Source: Argyresthia goedartella (taxonomy: Eukaryota > Arthropoda > Insecta > Lepidoptera > Argyresthiidae). Taken from it: a stretch of DNA of 64,000 nucleotides. Under the pieces are notes generated by a model. The model saw nothing but the letters and a program-made list of their open reading frames with translations. It was not told the origin of the DNA and searched no databases. The stretch spans positions 41,374,749 to 41,438,748 of the forward strand of contig OX463807.1 of assembly GCA_949825045.1 (NCBI GenBank), in the 5' to 3' direction. The translations under genes were made by a program, and so were the position numbers. Each line of letters starts with the position of its first letter. Position 1 is the stretch's first letter. This document shows, piece by piece, positions 1 through 9,950 of this stretch.

Positions 1-2400
1 TATGGTAACCTCTTTTAAATGTTAAATAGCTTTAGGCTACTAAACATTTCTCATATTTTGATAAATTCAAAAAAAAATACCTGTTGGATTCCAACTTACC
101 CTGAACGAGGGTTAATAGGTTCAAGAGAGGGTTAATATGAATTTTAATAGTGCTGTCACTCTATTTAATTATTTCAATAGGAAGGTACGTACCATAACTG
201 GTTAATTATCTAGGTAAAAAACCGCAGGTAAACATTTTACCTTACCTGCCTATAAGATAATAACAAACATACCACAATTACCTTGATAGCTACGTATCTA
301 TATTATATGCCTTCATTCTTAAATCAGTCTATACCTATTTGTTTATATTATAGTCACATCTTTAGATATAAGGGCCGGTACTAATATACTCGGAATAATG
401 TAATGTATGCCAAGAATAAAATTTGTCTTATGATTTTTTGCTTTTTTGCAAATTTATTACTAATATTATCTTTATTGGTATAATTTATTTATTGCGAGTT
501 TATTTGTACCGGTTTGTTTGTTAAGCTTTTGTAACGAGCACATATTACCAGAAATTTCAGTGAGATAGTTTAGTTAACAGATAAAATAAATAAAGAAGTA
601 TGTCAGTACCTACTTAATATACTTTTAATTGTTTGACAATTACCGATTCCAATCTACCCCATACATCAACCAAATAACCCCAAAGGTGATCCAGGGTATA
701 CCCTATCATGTGCCAATTTACCCTTCTTGCGTTCCTATTATCATCAGAATAACCTTAAAACAAGTGGTCAACTAAAATCAAGATTTACAATGAAATTACG
801 CAATTATATACTCGGCTTTACATTTCTTTAAACTATATCTATATATATACTATATCTTTATATATGTATACTTGTATCTTTAAGATTACATAGATTGCAA
901 CACTTTTTCTTACTAAATCTTAACAAAAACTTAAAGTTAAAAGGATCAATAGTCACGTGTCTACGACGGCTTGACTTTGGAGGTGATTTTTCTACTTGAA
1001 CTTGATTGGCTGGCATAAAGAATGTATGCCAGCCAATAGTAAAAATAAGTAATTCTTTCGGAAATAAAAAAAAGTTGATCTGCCATTAATAGTAACACCG
1101 CTACAGAACGGTTTAGAAATTCAGATTTTTATTCCTATTTACCCCGCCGTTCCTTTTTACTGCGAAGTACGGAACCCTTCAAAATGGTCTCACTGTCGTC
1201 CATACAATTAAATATTATGTTGTAAAAGCGGGGGCCAGTGGTCACACTTAAACCCTGTCAAGGATTGAATGACCAACTATTAATTTTAAGAAGTTACTGT
1301 ATTAGTATTGAATAAAAAAAACAAATGAAGAGGTCTCTGTAATGGCATATCCTCCAATATCAAACCGAATGCTTTCTTCGAGGTGAGATATAGGTACCTA
1401 TAGTTTTATAGGTGGGTAACCCGGGTGAGATGCCAAGCGCCTACTTTACATACAAGCTTAACAAGGACTATTATGACTTTTTTGTTGCAAAACAAGGTAT
1501 ACCTTTGGTTCATTGTTTTGGAATATTAATTTTGCATAGTAAAGCCGCAATTAGGTACCGATGGAAATGTATTATTTCCAGGATTATTTTACCAGTTGCT
1601 TACACTAATAGACCAAAAAGATTCATTAAATGTATATTGATATACTACGTCAGCTCTGTATAGACTTTGGGTCGAGAGAGAAACAACGAGAAAACTCACC
1701 CAGCTCAGTATCAAAGCGCAGCTCAGTTTGTGAGTAATAGTTATCATATAGATTGAATTATTATTTGTGATTATTGCTTTTAGCCAAAGCCTTCCTTCTT
1801 TTGACCTAATGCCTCTTTTCTCTTCTCTTCCAATCATAATGTAATAATTTTGGGAATTATATAAGGAAAAAATACAGGAAAATTAAACTCCATTAACTCT
1901 ACTAGGGCTTCAGAAATATTCCCGTCAGAAAGAAATAACATCAAAAAACGCTACGGGGATGTCATTTTTAAAATTTTCGTCATATTTTTTATGCTGTACA
2001 ATATAATATCTCATCTAATGACAATATTATAACATCCTTTCTATAAGTGCCAATAAGATGTCTCAAAATAACAATTTTACAAAAGAAATAAATAATAACA
2101 AACATAAATAATAACAAGCTAACTTATTAGAAACTACATTGCACCAGTCCCCCCTAGCAGCACCCCTTGACGAGTATGGCTTGTGATCACCCCCCTCGCC
2201 ATATTTGAGCAAGGGGAGCAACCCGCTTCACAGCGCCGCCGCAAGCAAGGACGTTTTATGAAAAGTAAACATAACTTTGACTTACTTTCTTTGAAATACG
2301 TGTTGATATAATTACGTTTTAGTATTCGTCCGAGAATATAGAACAGTATATTGTAGAACAAGTCGATGTATGATGATGATGGCTTCAGAATTTCATAAGG
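1..2400. other. AT-rich stretch without a recognised gene
   Basis: All six frames hold only short open frames with no family motif that I recognise. The sequence is strongly A+T biased with stop codons in every frame. The only structure seen is the hairpin at 1005-1037. The region could be intron or intergenic DNA. Confidence 0.6.
1005..1037. repeat. Short perfect hairpin
   Basis: Two perfect 13-bp arms (1005-1017 and 1025-1037, ATTGGCTGGCATA and its complement) are separated by 7 nt. No transposon ends or target duplication are visible around it. It belongs to the set of short palindromes scattered through the window. Confidence 0.8.
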
Positions 2401-2424
2401 GAAAAATACCTATCCTGCTATCAT

Positions 2425-2930
2425 CCTCGGCTCTGCGGTTGTGGCTCTGCCTACCATGCGAGAGGTCCCGAGTTGGATCCCCCCCCGAGGATAAAGAAAA
2501 AAAAACAGGTCTTGGATGTTTATATGTGTGTGACGTCCACAGATATCTCAACATAGGAGATAGGGCGTTCAGCCTATTTTGTATGGAAACCGATTGTCGC
2601 AAGCTGAATTCACGCACACAACGTATCATTAAATAGACACATCGAACGCGTGTTCGTTGTGTCTAACACATAATAACCACTTACACATTTATCCCTACTC
2701 TCGTATGGGTAAAAACAGGCAAAGCAGTTACGTGGCTGAATACGTGCGCATGAGACGCACATTGTGAATGCACTGTATGCACACTTGCCCTCTCTCTAAT
2801 ATTCAATGCTCTGTGGTGACGTCACTGTTTCTGGTTCCCACGACACAGGATATCCTAGTGTGGGGTCAGAAGCAAAGTATGTGCCTGTATGAAAATGTTT
2901 ATGTTTATGCTATCAGGATATACCAAGACT
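2425..2930 (+). mobile_element. SINE family S2 copy, split by a MITE
   Basis: A tRNA-like head (about 2432-2490) carries a degraded A box and a B box (GAGTTGGATCC), followed by the body 'ACAGGTCTTGGATGTTTATA'. The body breaks at 2537 and resumes at 2816 with the segment that includes CTGGTTCCCACGACACAGG and TAGTGTGGGG. The same body is uninterrupted in the copy at 52690-52899, so this copy was split by the 278-bp element inside it. SINEs of this kind are transcribed by RNA polymerase III and moved by LINE enzymes; that role is family knowledge. Confidence 0.85.
2538..2815. mobile_element. 278-bp hAT-like MITE inside a SINE
   Basis: The insert is flanked by a perfect 8-bp direct repeat GTGACGTC (2530-2537 and 2816-2823). 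It begins CACAGA and ends TCTGTG, giving a 6-bp perfect inverted terminal repeat. An 8-bp target duplication and CA...TG ends fit the hAT superfamily. Removing the insert and one repeat restores the SINE as seen at 52770-52790. It contains no coding capacity, so it is non-autonomous. The superfamily is inferred from the ends only. Confidence 0.8.
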
Positions 2931-4148
2931 TCAAATATCCGTGATGAGCAGCCGACAGAGACGAATGCACCTTACCTAAATGGATTATTAAAGTAGCCAC
3001 CATGTAAACTACAAATTTTACACACAAGTAGTTTACATGTAGTTTACTTTATTTGCAAAAGTGAAATCTAAAATCTAACCTATTAACTTTATACCAAAAT
3101 TATAGAGCTCTCCATGTAACTCTCACTTTTTTTTCATAGGCAAGCCCCATATCTCCGCTTTTTTTTTAAACTGTATGAACAAAAATACGTTTTATTATTG
3201 AACGTGCTCACAAAATTTCTCGAGAATCGGTTAACGAATGTGACCTGTAGAGAAGAAAACAACCGGAAATCCGGGCAGACGTTTATTTTCATTATTTTTC
3301 AACCCCCCACCTCCGACCCTTGAAGTTTATCCTCGCACATTGGAATGGGACAACTTCGATTCGACACGTCATATCATACATTGCAGGTAGTTACCTCCGA
3401 AGCCAGCCATGTGCAAAGTTTACCGCAGGCTGCTTTAGTTAGGCACTGACGGAAGTCACAGGTGTGAGACCTTTGTTGCGGGATTAGTGAAGTTTTTCGC
3501 CCCAAGCGCCAAACAAACGATAGCGATCATACCTAGAAATATGCAATGTATGAGCGTGTGGATGCATTTCATTTGGTGCATCATCATGGATCATATAACA
3601 TTTGAGGAACTGATTAATTATTCATATCAGTGATTGATATACGAATGCTTCACTCACGCACTCACCCATTGTTTACACTAACTCGTCAGCGAATTTTCTA
3701 ACTATTTGCTGGCGGACCTTTTAGTGATATTTAAATAACTCGATCGGCTGAAAAATCCGGAAAGACCGAACAAAATGGTGGCCCGGGACAAAAGCAATTT
3801 TGTTTCGATGGTGGTTTGATGAAATAGTCTGTAATTCCATTGCGACGTGTTGAGATTTTTAAATAATCCGAAAATGAGTACCAGACCATTATTACTAATT
3901 GGCTCTGTGAGCTGTAAACAACCTGCAACCCTTGTAGTGTATCAGATAAACCAGTGGAATCATTATATAAACCGACAAAAACTAATTACCCGACTCCATT
4001 TTCTTTCAATACCACATACAAACTTGTAGGGGTGAGTGTGTGTGAAATGAGGCTTGCGAATATGGGATGAGAGAAGATAAACTCAAGGCTGGCAATATAG
4101 AACTGATATTAATTTCCACACAAAGGAAAAAGGTAAACATTAAATCAA
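2931..4148. other. No recognised gene
   Basis: I see only short non-conserved open frames. A hairpin at 3001-3039 is the sole clear structure. A pyrimidine-rich stretch near 3300-3320 has no obvious function. Confidence 0.5.
3001..3039. repeat. Short perfect hairpin
   Basis: Arms of 12 bp (CATGTAAACTAC, 3001-3012; complement 3028-3039) are separated by 15 nt. A third partial copy of the arm follows at 3038-3048. Confidence 0.75.
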
Positions 4149-4254
4149 TACACATGCAAGCAAAATTAACAGTGAAATGTAAACCAGTGCACTTTATACC
4201 TAAGTATAAATTGCACTGGTTTACATTTCACTGTTAATTTTGCTTGCATGTGTA
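4149..4254. repeat. Long near-perfect hairpin, 43-bp arms
   Basis: 4149-4191 is the exact reverse complement of 4212-4254. Inside the spacer, TTTATAC (4193-4199) pairs with GTATAAA (4204-4210), so the whole 106 bp can fold with one mismatch and a 4-nt loop. No target duplication is seen. Such perfection implies a recent origin, either as a foldback MITE or as a replication snap-back. Confidence 0.9.
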
Positions 4255-4324
4255 GGTATGTATAGTTGTTTAGGTACCCTAGAATACCATACCTAAGCCC
4301 TTAATTATACAATACCAAAATATT

Positions 4325-4650
4325 AACAGTTTCGGGTCTGGAAGAGTCTTGTATCACTTTGATCTTTCCGAAAGTAGTTTTACCCCATCATGCGTGATTA
4401 GATATCCCAAAAAATCGATCGCAGACTGTGCGAAGAGGATTTTTTACTGTTTGATAGCAATGCCATTCTCGTTTAACTTTTCGAATACTTCATGTAAATG
4501 ACGTTTGTGCTCTTCTTCTGATTTTGATGACCAGATAATGTTGTCGATTTATGTGAAAATAAGTAATCTAATCCAGAAAGCACTGAGTTGAGAAATCTGA
4601 CGAAGCAAATGGCTTCTGAGAAAATCCGAAAAGATCAGTAAGAGTCTACA
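4325..4650 (-). pseudogene. Gypsy-type LTR retrotransposon pol fragment
   Basis: Read on the minus strand from about 4550 to 4330, one frame gives IIWSSKSEEEHKRHLHEVFE, then KLNENGIAIK, then FLGYLITHDGVKLL. This is the classic order downstream of the reverse transcriptase catalytic motif in Ty3/Gypsy pol (SxSEEEH..HL..VFE.L...G...., then FLG..I...G). The family is multi-domain, over 1000 aa; only about 75 codons survive. Two in-frame stops (after AIKQ and after SERSK) and a probable frameshift upstream near the expected YxDD show that it is dead. No LTRs were seen nearby. Confidence 0.65.
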
Positions 4651-5039
4651 ATGTACATAGGTTGAACACATTGTGTACATATAGGTTCATGTACATCAGC
4701 CAATGTAATTATAGCTGTTTATTCTAATGCCTCGACTTCTTTGACAGGAATCTTATGGAAAATTATGTATTACCTCCTGAGACTATTCATGAGTATTTAC
4801 GGTCTTATATGTCAAGAAGCAAGGTTTTGTAGCACATGTAAAGGAAATAAAATACTCGCACACCAAGTGTTCCGTATATACTTGTGAAACCTACTATAAT
4901 GTACGTCATGTATATGAAAAAAATTCGACCATCACAGGAAATCAGGCTCGGAAATTAGCACTTAGATACGTTTACGTTAGGATATATAGGTAGTTATGTA
5001 CCTTCAGCAAAATTATATTTTTTTTTGTGATCAAACTAC

Positions 5040-5500
5040 AAATTTACAGTTTTCGAATTTTACCCTTTATTTGTGCTATAAGTACTTGCTTTTTGCCAAA
5101 TTTCATGATTCTAGGTCAACGGGAAACACCCTATAGGTTTTGATTCCCTAACGAGTATCAAACAAATTCAGCATAATTGTATTTTTTGGTCGCCTTGACT
5201 TATATGTTTGATTTATTCACAACTTTAAGGGGCCACATACTTGATCAATTGTTTGTTTCAACTCTATACCTTCACGCGTTTCCGAGAGAAAGGATCTTTG
5301 ACATACGGACAGCCAGATGGACAGTAAAGTGATCCCATAAAGGTTATTTTTTTCCTTGTGACCTGTCAACGCCCCATAGCAGCTATAGTATCATTTTCCC
5401 GTTATAGGTTTTGAATTCTAATACCATGGGATAAGGTTCAAAATCGCGATGCCTCAAAACAACCTGGCGCCTGGTACGGAATCCTAAAAATGTGAAAATC
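5040..5500. repeat. Dispersed AT-rich repeat, related to 42915-43260
   Basis: The phrase TTTGCCAAATTTCATGATTC and TTGATTCCCT recur in reverse complement at 43150-43225. Further along, 5295-5330 has 'CATACGGACAGCCAGATGG' and GTACGGAATCCTAAAAA at 5475-5490. These phrases match a type of non-coding repeat I associate with lepidopteran genomes. No coding capacity is seen. A related piece lies at 7700-7770 (TTGACAGACGGACAACAAAG). Confidence 0.45.
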
Positions 5501-5759
5501 GTAAATGTGTAGTTGTACACCACGAATCGTATGTGTTATTTTACGGAATCTTTGTTGCGCGAGACCGACTCGCACTTAGCCTATTTTATGGCATTTACCT
5601 TTACCAAGTAAAGGCTTATTTCCGCAAAAAAACGAACAACCTAGGCCATCTTGCCATAACGAAACTTACCCACAGATTTAAAAAAAACATTAACAAGTAA
5701 AAATTGTTTTAGTTAGAAACATATTTTTGGTGTGATTTGAAAGTTAATGTGACGTAGAA

Positions 5760-6470
5760 TAATATTATTCCTTATGTTAACATTACAGCCATCGCAAAGT
5801 TTCTCAACTTGCCTGAAATTTGGAAGTGAGAATTTGATACACTTGGTTTTGCCAGCGTTTAACGATAAATTATTAAATTTATCGTTAAACGCTGTTGTTT
5901 TATTACATTTAATAACATGTAATAATTAACAACATCAAAATCTTCTTTCCGTCTTTAAATTTTGAAGACTAATGAATTATCATCAGAAAACAAATCTATA
6001 TCAGTCAATTTATCTACCATGAAAGGCAAATTGTTAATATGTACCAAGAATAAGAAAGGGTCTTATATGGAACGTTGTGGAACGCCGATTTTTACTCCCG
6101 ATCCATCAGATTTAACGCCGTTAATTTCTGCCTTTTGAATTATATTGCTTGAATATGATCTTAGTAGATACAACGCTTTAATACTAACTCCATAATGATT
6201 TAATTTCATTAGTAGCGTGTCATGATCAACACAATCAAATGCCTTCGACAGATCGCAAAAAACTCCGATAGCATCCTGTGCGGCCTCCCATGCAGAATAA
6301 ATATGAGATGTAAGGGTAATACATGCATCCGTAGTCGATTTATCTCTAGTGACACCGGATTGTTTTGCGTGGTGTTGTTTTGTACAGTTGAACTGAAATT
6401 TAAAGGATCACCCTTCTCTCCCAAATTGGACAGAGATATCAGTTTACTGTGTTTCATGAGGAATTTCTTT
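5760..6470 (-). pseudogene. LINE family A reverse transcriptase fragment
   Basis: Minus-strand translation starting near 6457 (MKHSKLI...GDPLNF) follows the frame of the family A copy at 60647-61618. The copy has then lost about 90 bp and changed frame, and can be followed through CDLSKAFDCVDH (near 6225-6260), the motif-B region (VPQ, near 6080) and on to 5800. It carries several stops and frameshifts. The native element would be an APE-type non-LTR retrotransposon ORF2. A hairpin at 5853-5894 replaces part of the coding sequence. Confidence 0.85.
5853..5894. repeat. Perfect 19-bp hairpin inside LINE A copy
   Basis: Arms 5853-5871 and 5876-5894 are exact complements with a 4-nt loop. In the family A copy at 61280-61312 the right-hand side of the equivalent site is the colinear sequence (TTATTGTTAAACGCTGGTAA read on plus), while the other side is unrelated. 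One arm here is therefore an inverted copy that replaced native LINE sequence. Confidence 0.85.
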
Positions 6471-6507
6471 ATTACTGTAGATATTTACATATAATTAGCA
6501 ATCGTCA

Positions 6508-6531
6508 TTTTTTCTACCAATGTAGAAAAAA
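6508..6531. repeat. Short hairpin in LINE A 3' UTR
   Basis: TTTTTTCTAC (6508-6517) and its exact complement (6522-6531) flank a 4-nt loop CAAT. It abuts the next hairpin with no gap. Confidence 0.75.
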
Positions 6532-6571
6532 TCTTCTCCCACAGTGGTCCAATGACCACTGTGGGAGAAGA
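6532..6571. repeat. Perfect 18-bp hairpin in LINE A 3' UTR
   Basis: TCTTCTCCCACAGTGGTC (6532-6549) and its exact complement (6554-6571) flank a CAAT loop. In the other copy of this 3' UTR (31505-31540) only one arm is present, followed by unrelated sequence. The second arm was therefore created in this copy. Confidence 0.85.
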
Positions 6572-7098
6572 GGGCGTAGAAACTCCCACAGATTGATTTT
6601 TAGATCTCTTTTAAAAATTGCTTGTGCTTAACTAATACAAATTTTATAATATCATTATATCATAATTAATAAATAGGAATAAATAATTACAAAACTATTG
6701 ATAGCAAGTTCTGTGGTGAGCCAGATTAACCCCATATAGTCCCGTCATTTAAGTAATCTTAAACATTGTAATATCTCTTTTCGACAAAGTCGCTTTCACA
6801 TGGTTTTTTAATTGCTCAGAAGGCAATTTCAAGATCTCCAGAGGTATTTTGTTGTAGAAGAGAATGCACTGACCCTTGAAAGAATTGCCAGCCTTCGCGA
6901 ATCTAAACCGGGGCTCCATTAGTCGGTGATTATTTCTTAGGTTAATATTACACGTATCGCTAAGTTTGGACACATACCATATATTATCGTTTGTGAACGA
7001 AAAATACAGTTTTGGTAGCAAAATATTAATTAATTAGTAAATAACTTTATTCTTAGGTATGGTTTAGTAAAGGAAATTAGAATTTCTTAATGCTTTAT

Positions 7099-7140
7099 AT
7101 TCCTTCTCTTCATGTGTTAGAACACATGAAGGGAAGGAAT
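7099..7140. repeat. 20-bp hairpin with 2-nt loop
   Basis: 7099-7118 and 7121-7140 are complementary with one mismatch, around the loop AG. No transposon ends are visible. Confidence 0.8.
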
Positions 7141-8755
7141 TTAAATTTAAGCCTTTACACAAACCATTCAATTCGAAAATTTAACTCTACACCACGAGAC
7201 ATTAGAAGCTTTAGAAAATACTACTAACAATTGAGGAAATTATCTTTGGATTCAATGCGAAAATATTGGATTGGTAATATGGGACTGATTAGAGCGATTG
7301 GACTCCATATTGGTGTTTTTTTTATAACACAACTGTTCGCATAATATAATTTTAGATTGAAATGTATGGATATATTGGCAATATCAATGCAACTCTTTCA
7401 ATGATTACTCTCCCCTTGTTTAATTTCACGTTACTGTGCTATTTTGAAAGTTTGATTCATTCAGCCATTCAACGAAATATAAATGGTGTACAGGTTGATA
7501 ATTTTTTAATTGTTTCACATAGTATAAGAAATTAACGACCAAAAATTACATAAATAAAACAAAAAACGGCCAAGTTTTATTCCGTTACGAGTAACAGGCA
7601 AAGCCAGCAATTCAGCGGCTTAAAGGACCTTATCTTTCAATTGCATTGATCTAGAAGTTTAATTTAAGAGACCACAGTTTTGAGTAAATGATATTAATGA
7701 CAACTTGATACCTTCATGCGCTCATGAGAAAAATTGTCTTGACAGACGGACAACAAAGTGATCCTACACTAATGCAACTCTGAACTCAATTATATTTGCA
7801 CAGGTATAGTAATCGGAAATCACTTTCAAATATTACTCAAGACGTAGGCCCTTAAAGCTGTAAAAAAAATAAACATCTAGGGTTACATAATATTAAACAA
7901 TCAAAAGAAAAGGCCCTTTAAGCCGCTTAATTGCTGACTTTGCTTGATACTCGTAAAAACTAATAGGCTGCTTCCCGCCCCGCTTAAACGATAAAATTTG
8001 GCAAGAAGCAAGCATTGAATTGAATTGAATTGAAGTATATAAATGAAAAAAATCGAAAACCGTAAATTTGTAGTTCCAACACAAACAACGTGATCTGTTC
8101 GGAACCTTCGGTGTTGAGTTAAGAAGAGTTAAGAAATTAATTATGCCTCTTTTTATGAAAATATTCTATTCTTTATTATAGTCATACATATTTAGCCGGT
8201 ATTGAGGCAATTTTTTAAGACAACTAAGCTTTTAGACATGAAAATCGATAAATTTGTATATTTCGTGGCATAGTACGCGGAAACATAAGTGATATCGCTT
8301 GTGCATTAAAGTTTGATCGTAAATTTTTCAAGGATAACCACGTTTTTAAACACTTTTCACATAAAGTGTAGGGTTTTCTTGAAAACTGTAAAAGATCGCG
8401 CTTCGGGACTCCTTCGGGGCCGCGGGAGGGTGACGCACGCCCCGGATGGGAGGGAGGGAAACATACATTTTAACTTCCCTCTGTTCGCTACGTATCCCAA
8501 TAGTTAAAAAAACTGCAATAGTATTGCCTATATTTAGCTGTTATTCTCGTAATTAACGTAGTTATGAATTATTTTTTGGAATAACTTGCAACCTGCCAAA
8601 CACACAAAAAGTATAGATCCTTTGTACAATCCCGACTCTTACCCTTTAGAATGATAAAGGCTTCAAAGAGCACAAGAAGATGCAAGAATAAATTTGATAA
8701 ATAGTAAAAAAATTGAAATCTCGATCTTTATGCATATTTTTAGGATATATATTTA
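7141..8755. other. No recognised gene; dispersed-repeat traces
   Basis: The stretch is AT-rich with stops in all frames. 7700-7770 resembles the non-coding dispersed repeat noted at 5040-5500. A short GC-rich patch at 8397-8460 interrupts the composition but shows no gene. Confidence 0.45.
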
Positions 8756-9010
8756 CTATGCATAATCCCAAGCCAACGAAGCAGCAGTGGAAAATACGCA
8801 ACACACCAGCAATATCATAACCTCAATTGTGGACTGCATGTCAATGATCGGTTGATAGCGAGTTTGGAAGACAACCCACATTAGATACAGAATTGTGGCG
8901 ACAGACCAAGAAGAGAGAAGAGTCAAAACATGTCCCAAACCAAGCACCGACGACGGCACTACAACAAAGCAGTACCGCGTTCCACACTGCGTCCCGGGTT
9001 CGAGTCCCGG
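8756..9010 (-). CDS. Unidentified open frame with two hydrophobic segments
   Basis: A minus-strand frame of 150 codons ends at 8756. Its upstream part is SINE sequence (the B box reads GLEPGT), so only the last 85 or so codons could be real. They hold two hydrophobic segments (VLTLLSSWSVATILYLMWVV and, at the C-terminus, IEVMILLVCCVFSTAASLAW) joined by a short polar loop, as in small four-helix membrane proteins. A terminal exon of such a gene is possible, but no convincing splice acceptor was seen and I recognise no family. Chance is the main alternative. Confidence 0.2.
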   Translation of the reverse strand, partial: PGLEPGTQCGTRYCFVVVPSSVLGLGHVLTLLSSWSVATILYLMWVVFQTRYQPIIDMQSTIEVMILLVCCVFSTAASLAWDYA

Positions 9011-9170
9011 TGGGGGCAAATATTTGTTTGATGAGGGTACAAACATCCGTTGTTTGTACCCTATTAATATTGTAAGTATGTGGTTCTCTAGTACCCAAGA
9101 TACAGGGAATCCTAGTTTGGGGCTATCGATGTGTGTAAACAGTGTCCAAGGTATTTTTATTATTACATCT
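8985..9170 (+). mobile_element. SINE family S1, 5'-truncated copy
   Basis: It starts at the B box (GGTTCGAGTCC, about 8999-9009) and continues through the S1 body (GGGGGCAAATATTTGTTTGA, CTAGTACCCAAGATACAGGG) to the tail GTGTCCAAGGTATTTTTATT. The A-box half found in the copies at 20091, 37301 and 56913 is missing. A short local duplication (GGTACAAACATCCGTTGTTTGTACC) makes a small palindrome at 9037-9061. Confidence 0.8.
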
Positions 9171-9835
9171 AGTAGTAGAAAGAAGCGATCGTGAAACCAC
9201 ATCGCCATGCCAGAGAACGATATTTTTGAATTTTTTGAATTTTGAATTTTGATAACTAGAACATGGAGAGGCGTCCATAAACGCTGGCCCTACTGTTCAG
9301 TCGATAGTCAACAGTTATATATTGAGAGAATCAACCACCATACAAAGTTCAGAGAACGAGTTTTCTCGCCTCAACGCCGCCGATCAACAGAAAAGAATAG
9401 ATATATGTCACCGTAATGTAGTCAAAACCGTTAGTTGATCAACTATCGACAAATAGTGAACCAGACCGACAGTAGGAAGGTATTTCCCAGTAGTGGTGTT
9501 TGCTCTGCAGATTTGAAGGAATCTACTAAGAGTCCCGGAAATAAACTATGTACCGTCAACTAGATTAAGCTGGACCTATGGGTGTATAAACTCAATTTGA
9601 AATTAAATAGTTACTTGTGTTCTAGATAATTACTTATAGTAGTAGTAGCGCAGTTAATGTAAGTAGAGCTTGTCTAGATTTAAATAACGCTCCCCACCAC
9701 TAGATCACAAATACCTGACCACAAGATTTATGGCGGTATTTTAGTTTTTTTAACGATATTGTTTTTCAAAAATATAAAAAAGTTGATTCTAAAATGTTCA
9801 TTTTCCTTTTGTATTATAATATTTCACTAGCCCGA

Positions 9836-9950
9836 CAACCCTCCATCAACCCGAACTGAGCCAGCGTGGTGGACTATGGCTCAATCTTAATCGAATCCGG
9901 GTGAAGGCCTGTGCCATTCGATGGGTACATTAATGGGCTATATTTATTTA
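9836..9950 (+). mobile_element. SINE family S3 body fragment
   Basis: The stretch CCCGAACTGAGCCAGCGTGG and GTGGACTATGGCTC, then ATTAATGGGCTATATT, matches the inverse of 37760-37880, where the same body is attached to a tRNA-like head. The head is absent here. Confidence 0.6.

Larger units (their letters stand above)
6475..7021 (-). mobile_element. LINE family A 3' end: ORF2 C-terminus and 3' UTR
   Basis: On the minus strand, 7021-6749 encodes the C-terminal tail (KLSDTCNINLRNNH..., then GNSFKGQCILFYNKIPLEIL, then LKNHVKATLSK). It matches 61720-61990 in the plus-strand copy. The frame then shifts and stops. Downstream lies a 3' UTR ending ATATGTAAATATCTACAGTAATAAAG at 6465-6490, the same end as seen at 31470-31500. 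It is joined at about 6465 to the 5'-truncated family A fragment that occupies 5760-6470, so two copies or a rearranged copy lie head to tail. Confidence 0.8.

Noticed and set aside
4149..4254. Pre-miRNA gene
   Set aside because: Arms are perfectly complementary over 43 bp, unlike a typical miRNA precursor, and other hairpins in the window are of the same kind.
8999..9009. tRNA-like B box, candidate tRNA gene
   Set aside because: The sequence belongs to SINE S1; there is no matching A box, acceptor stem or cloverleaf.
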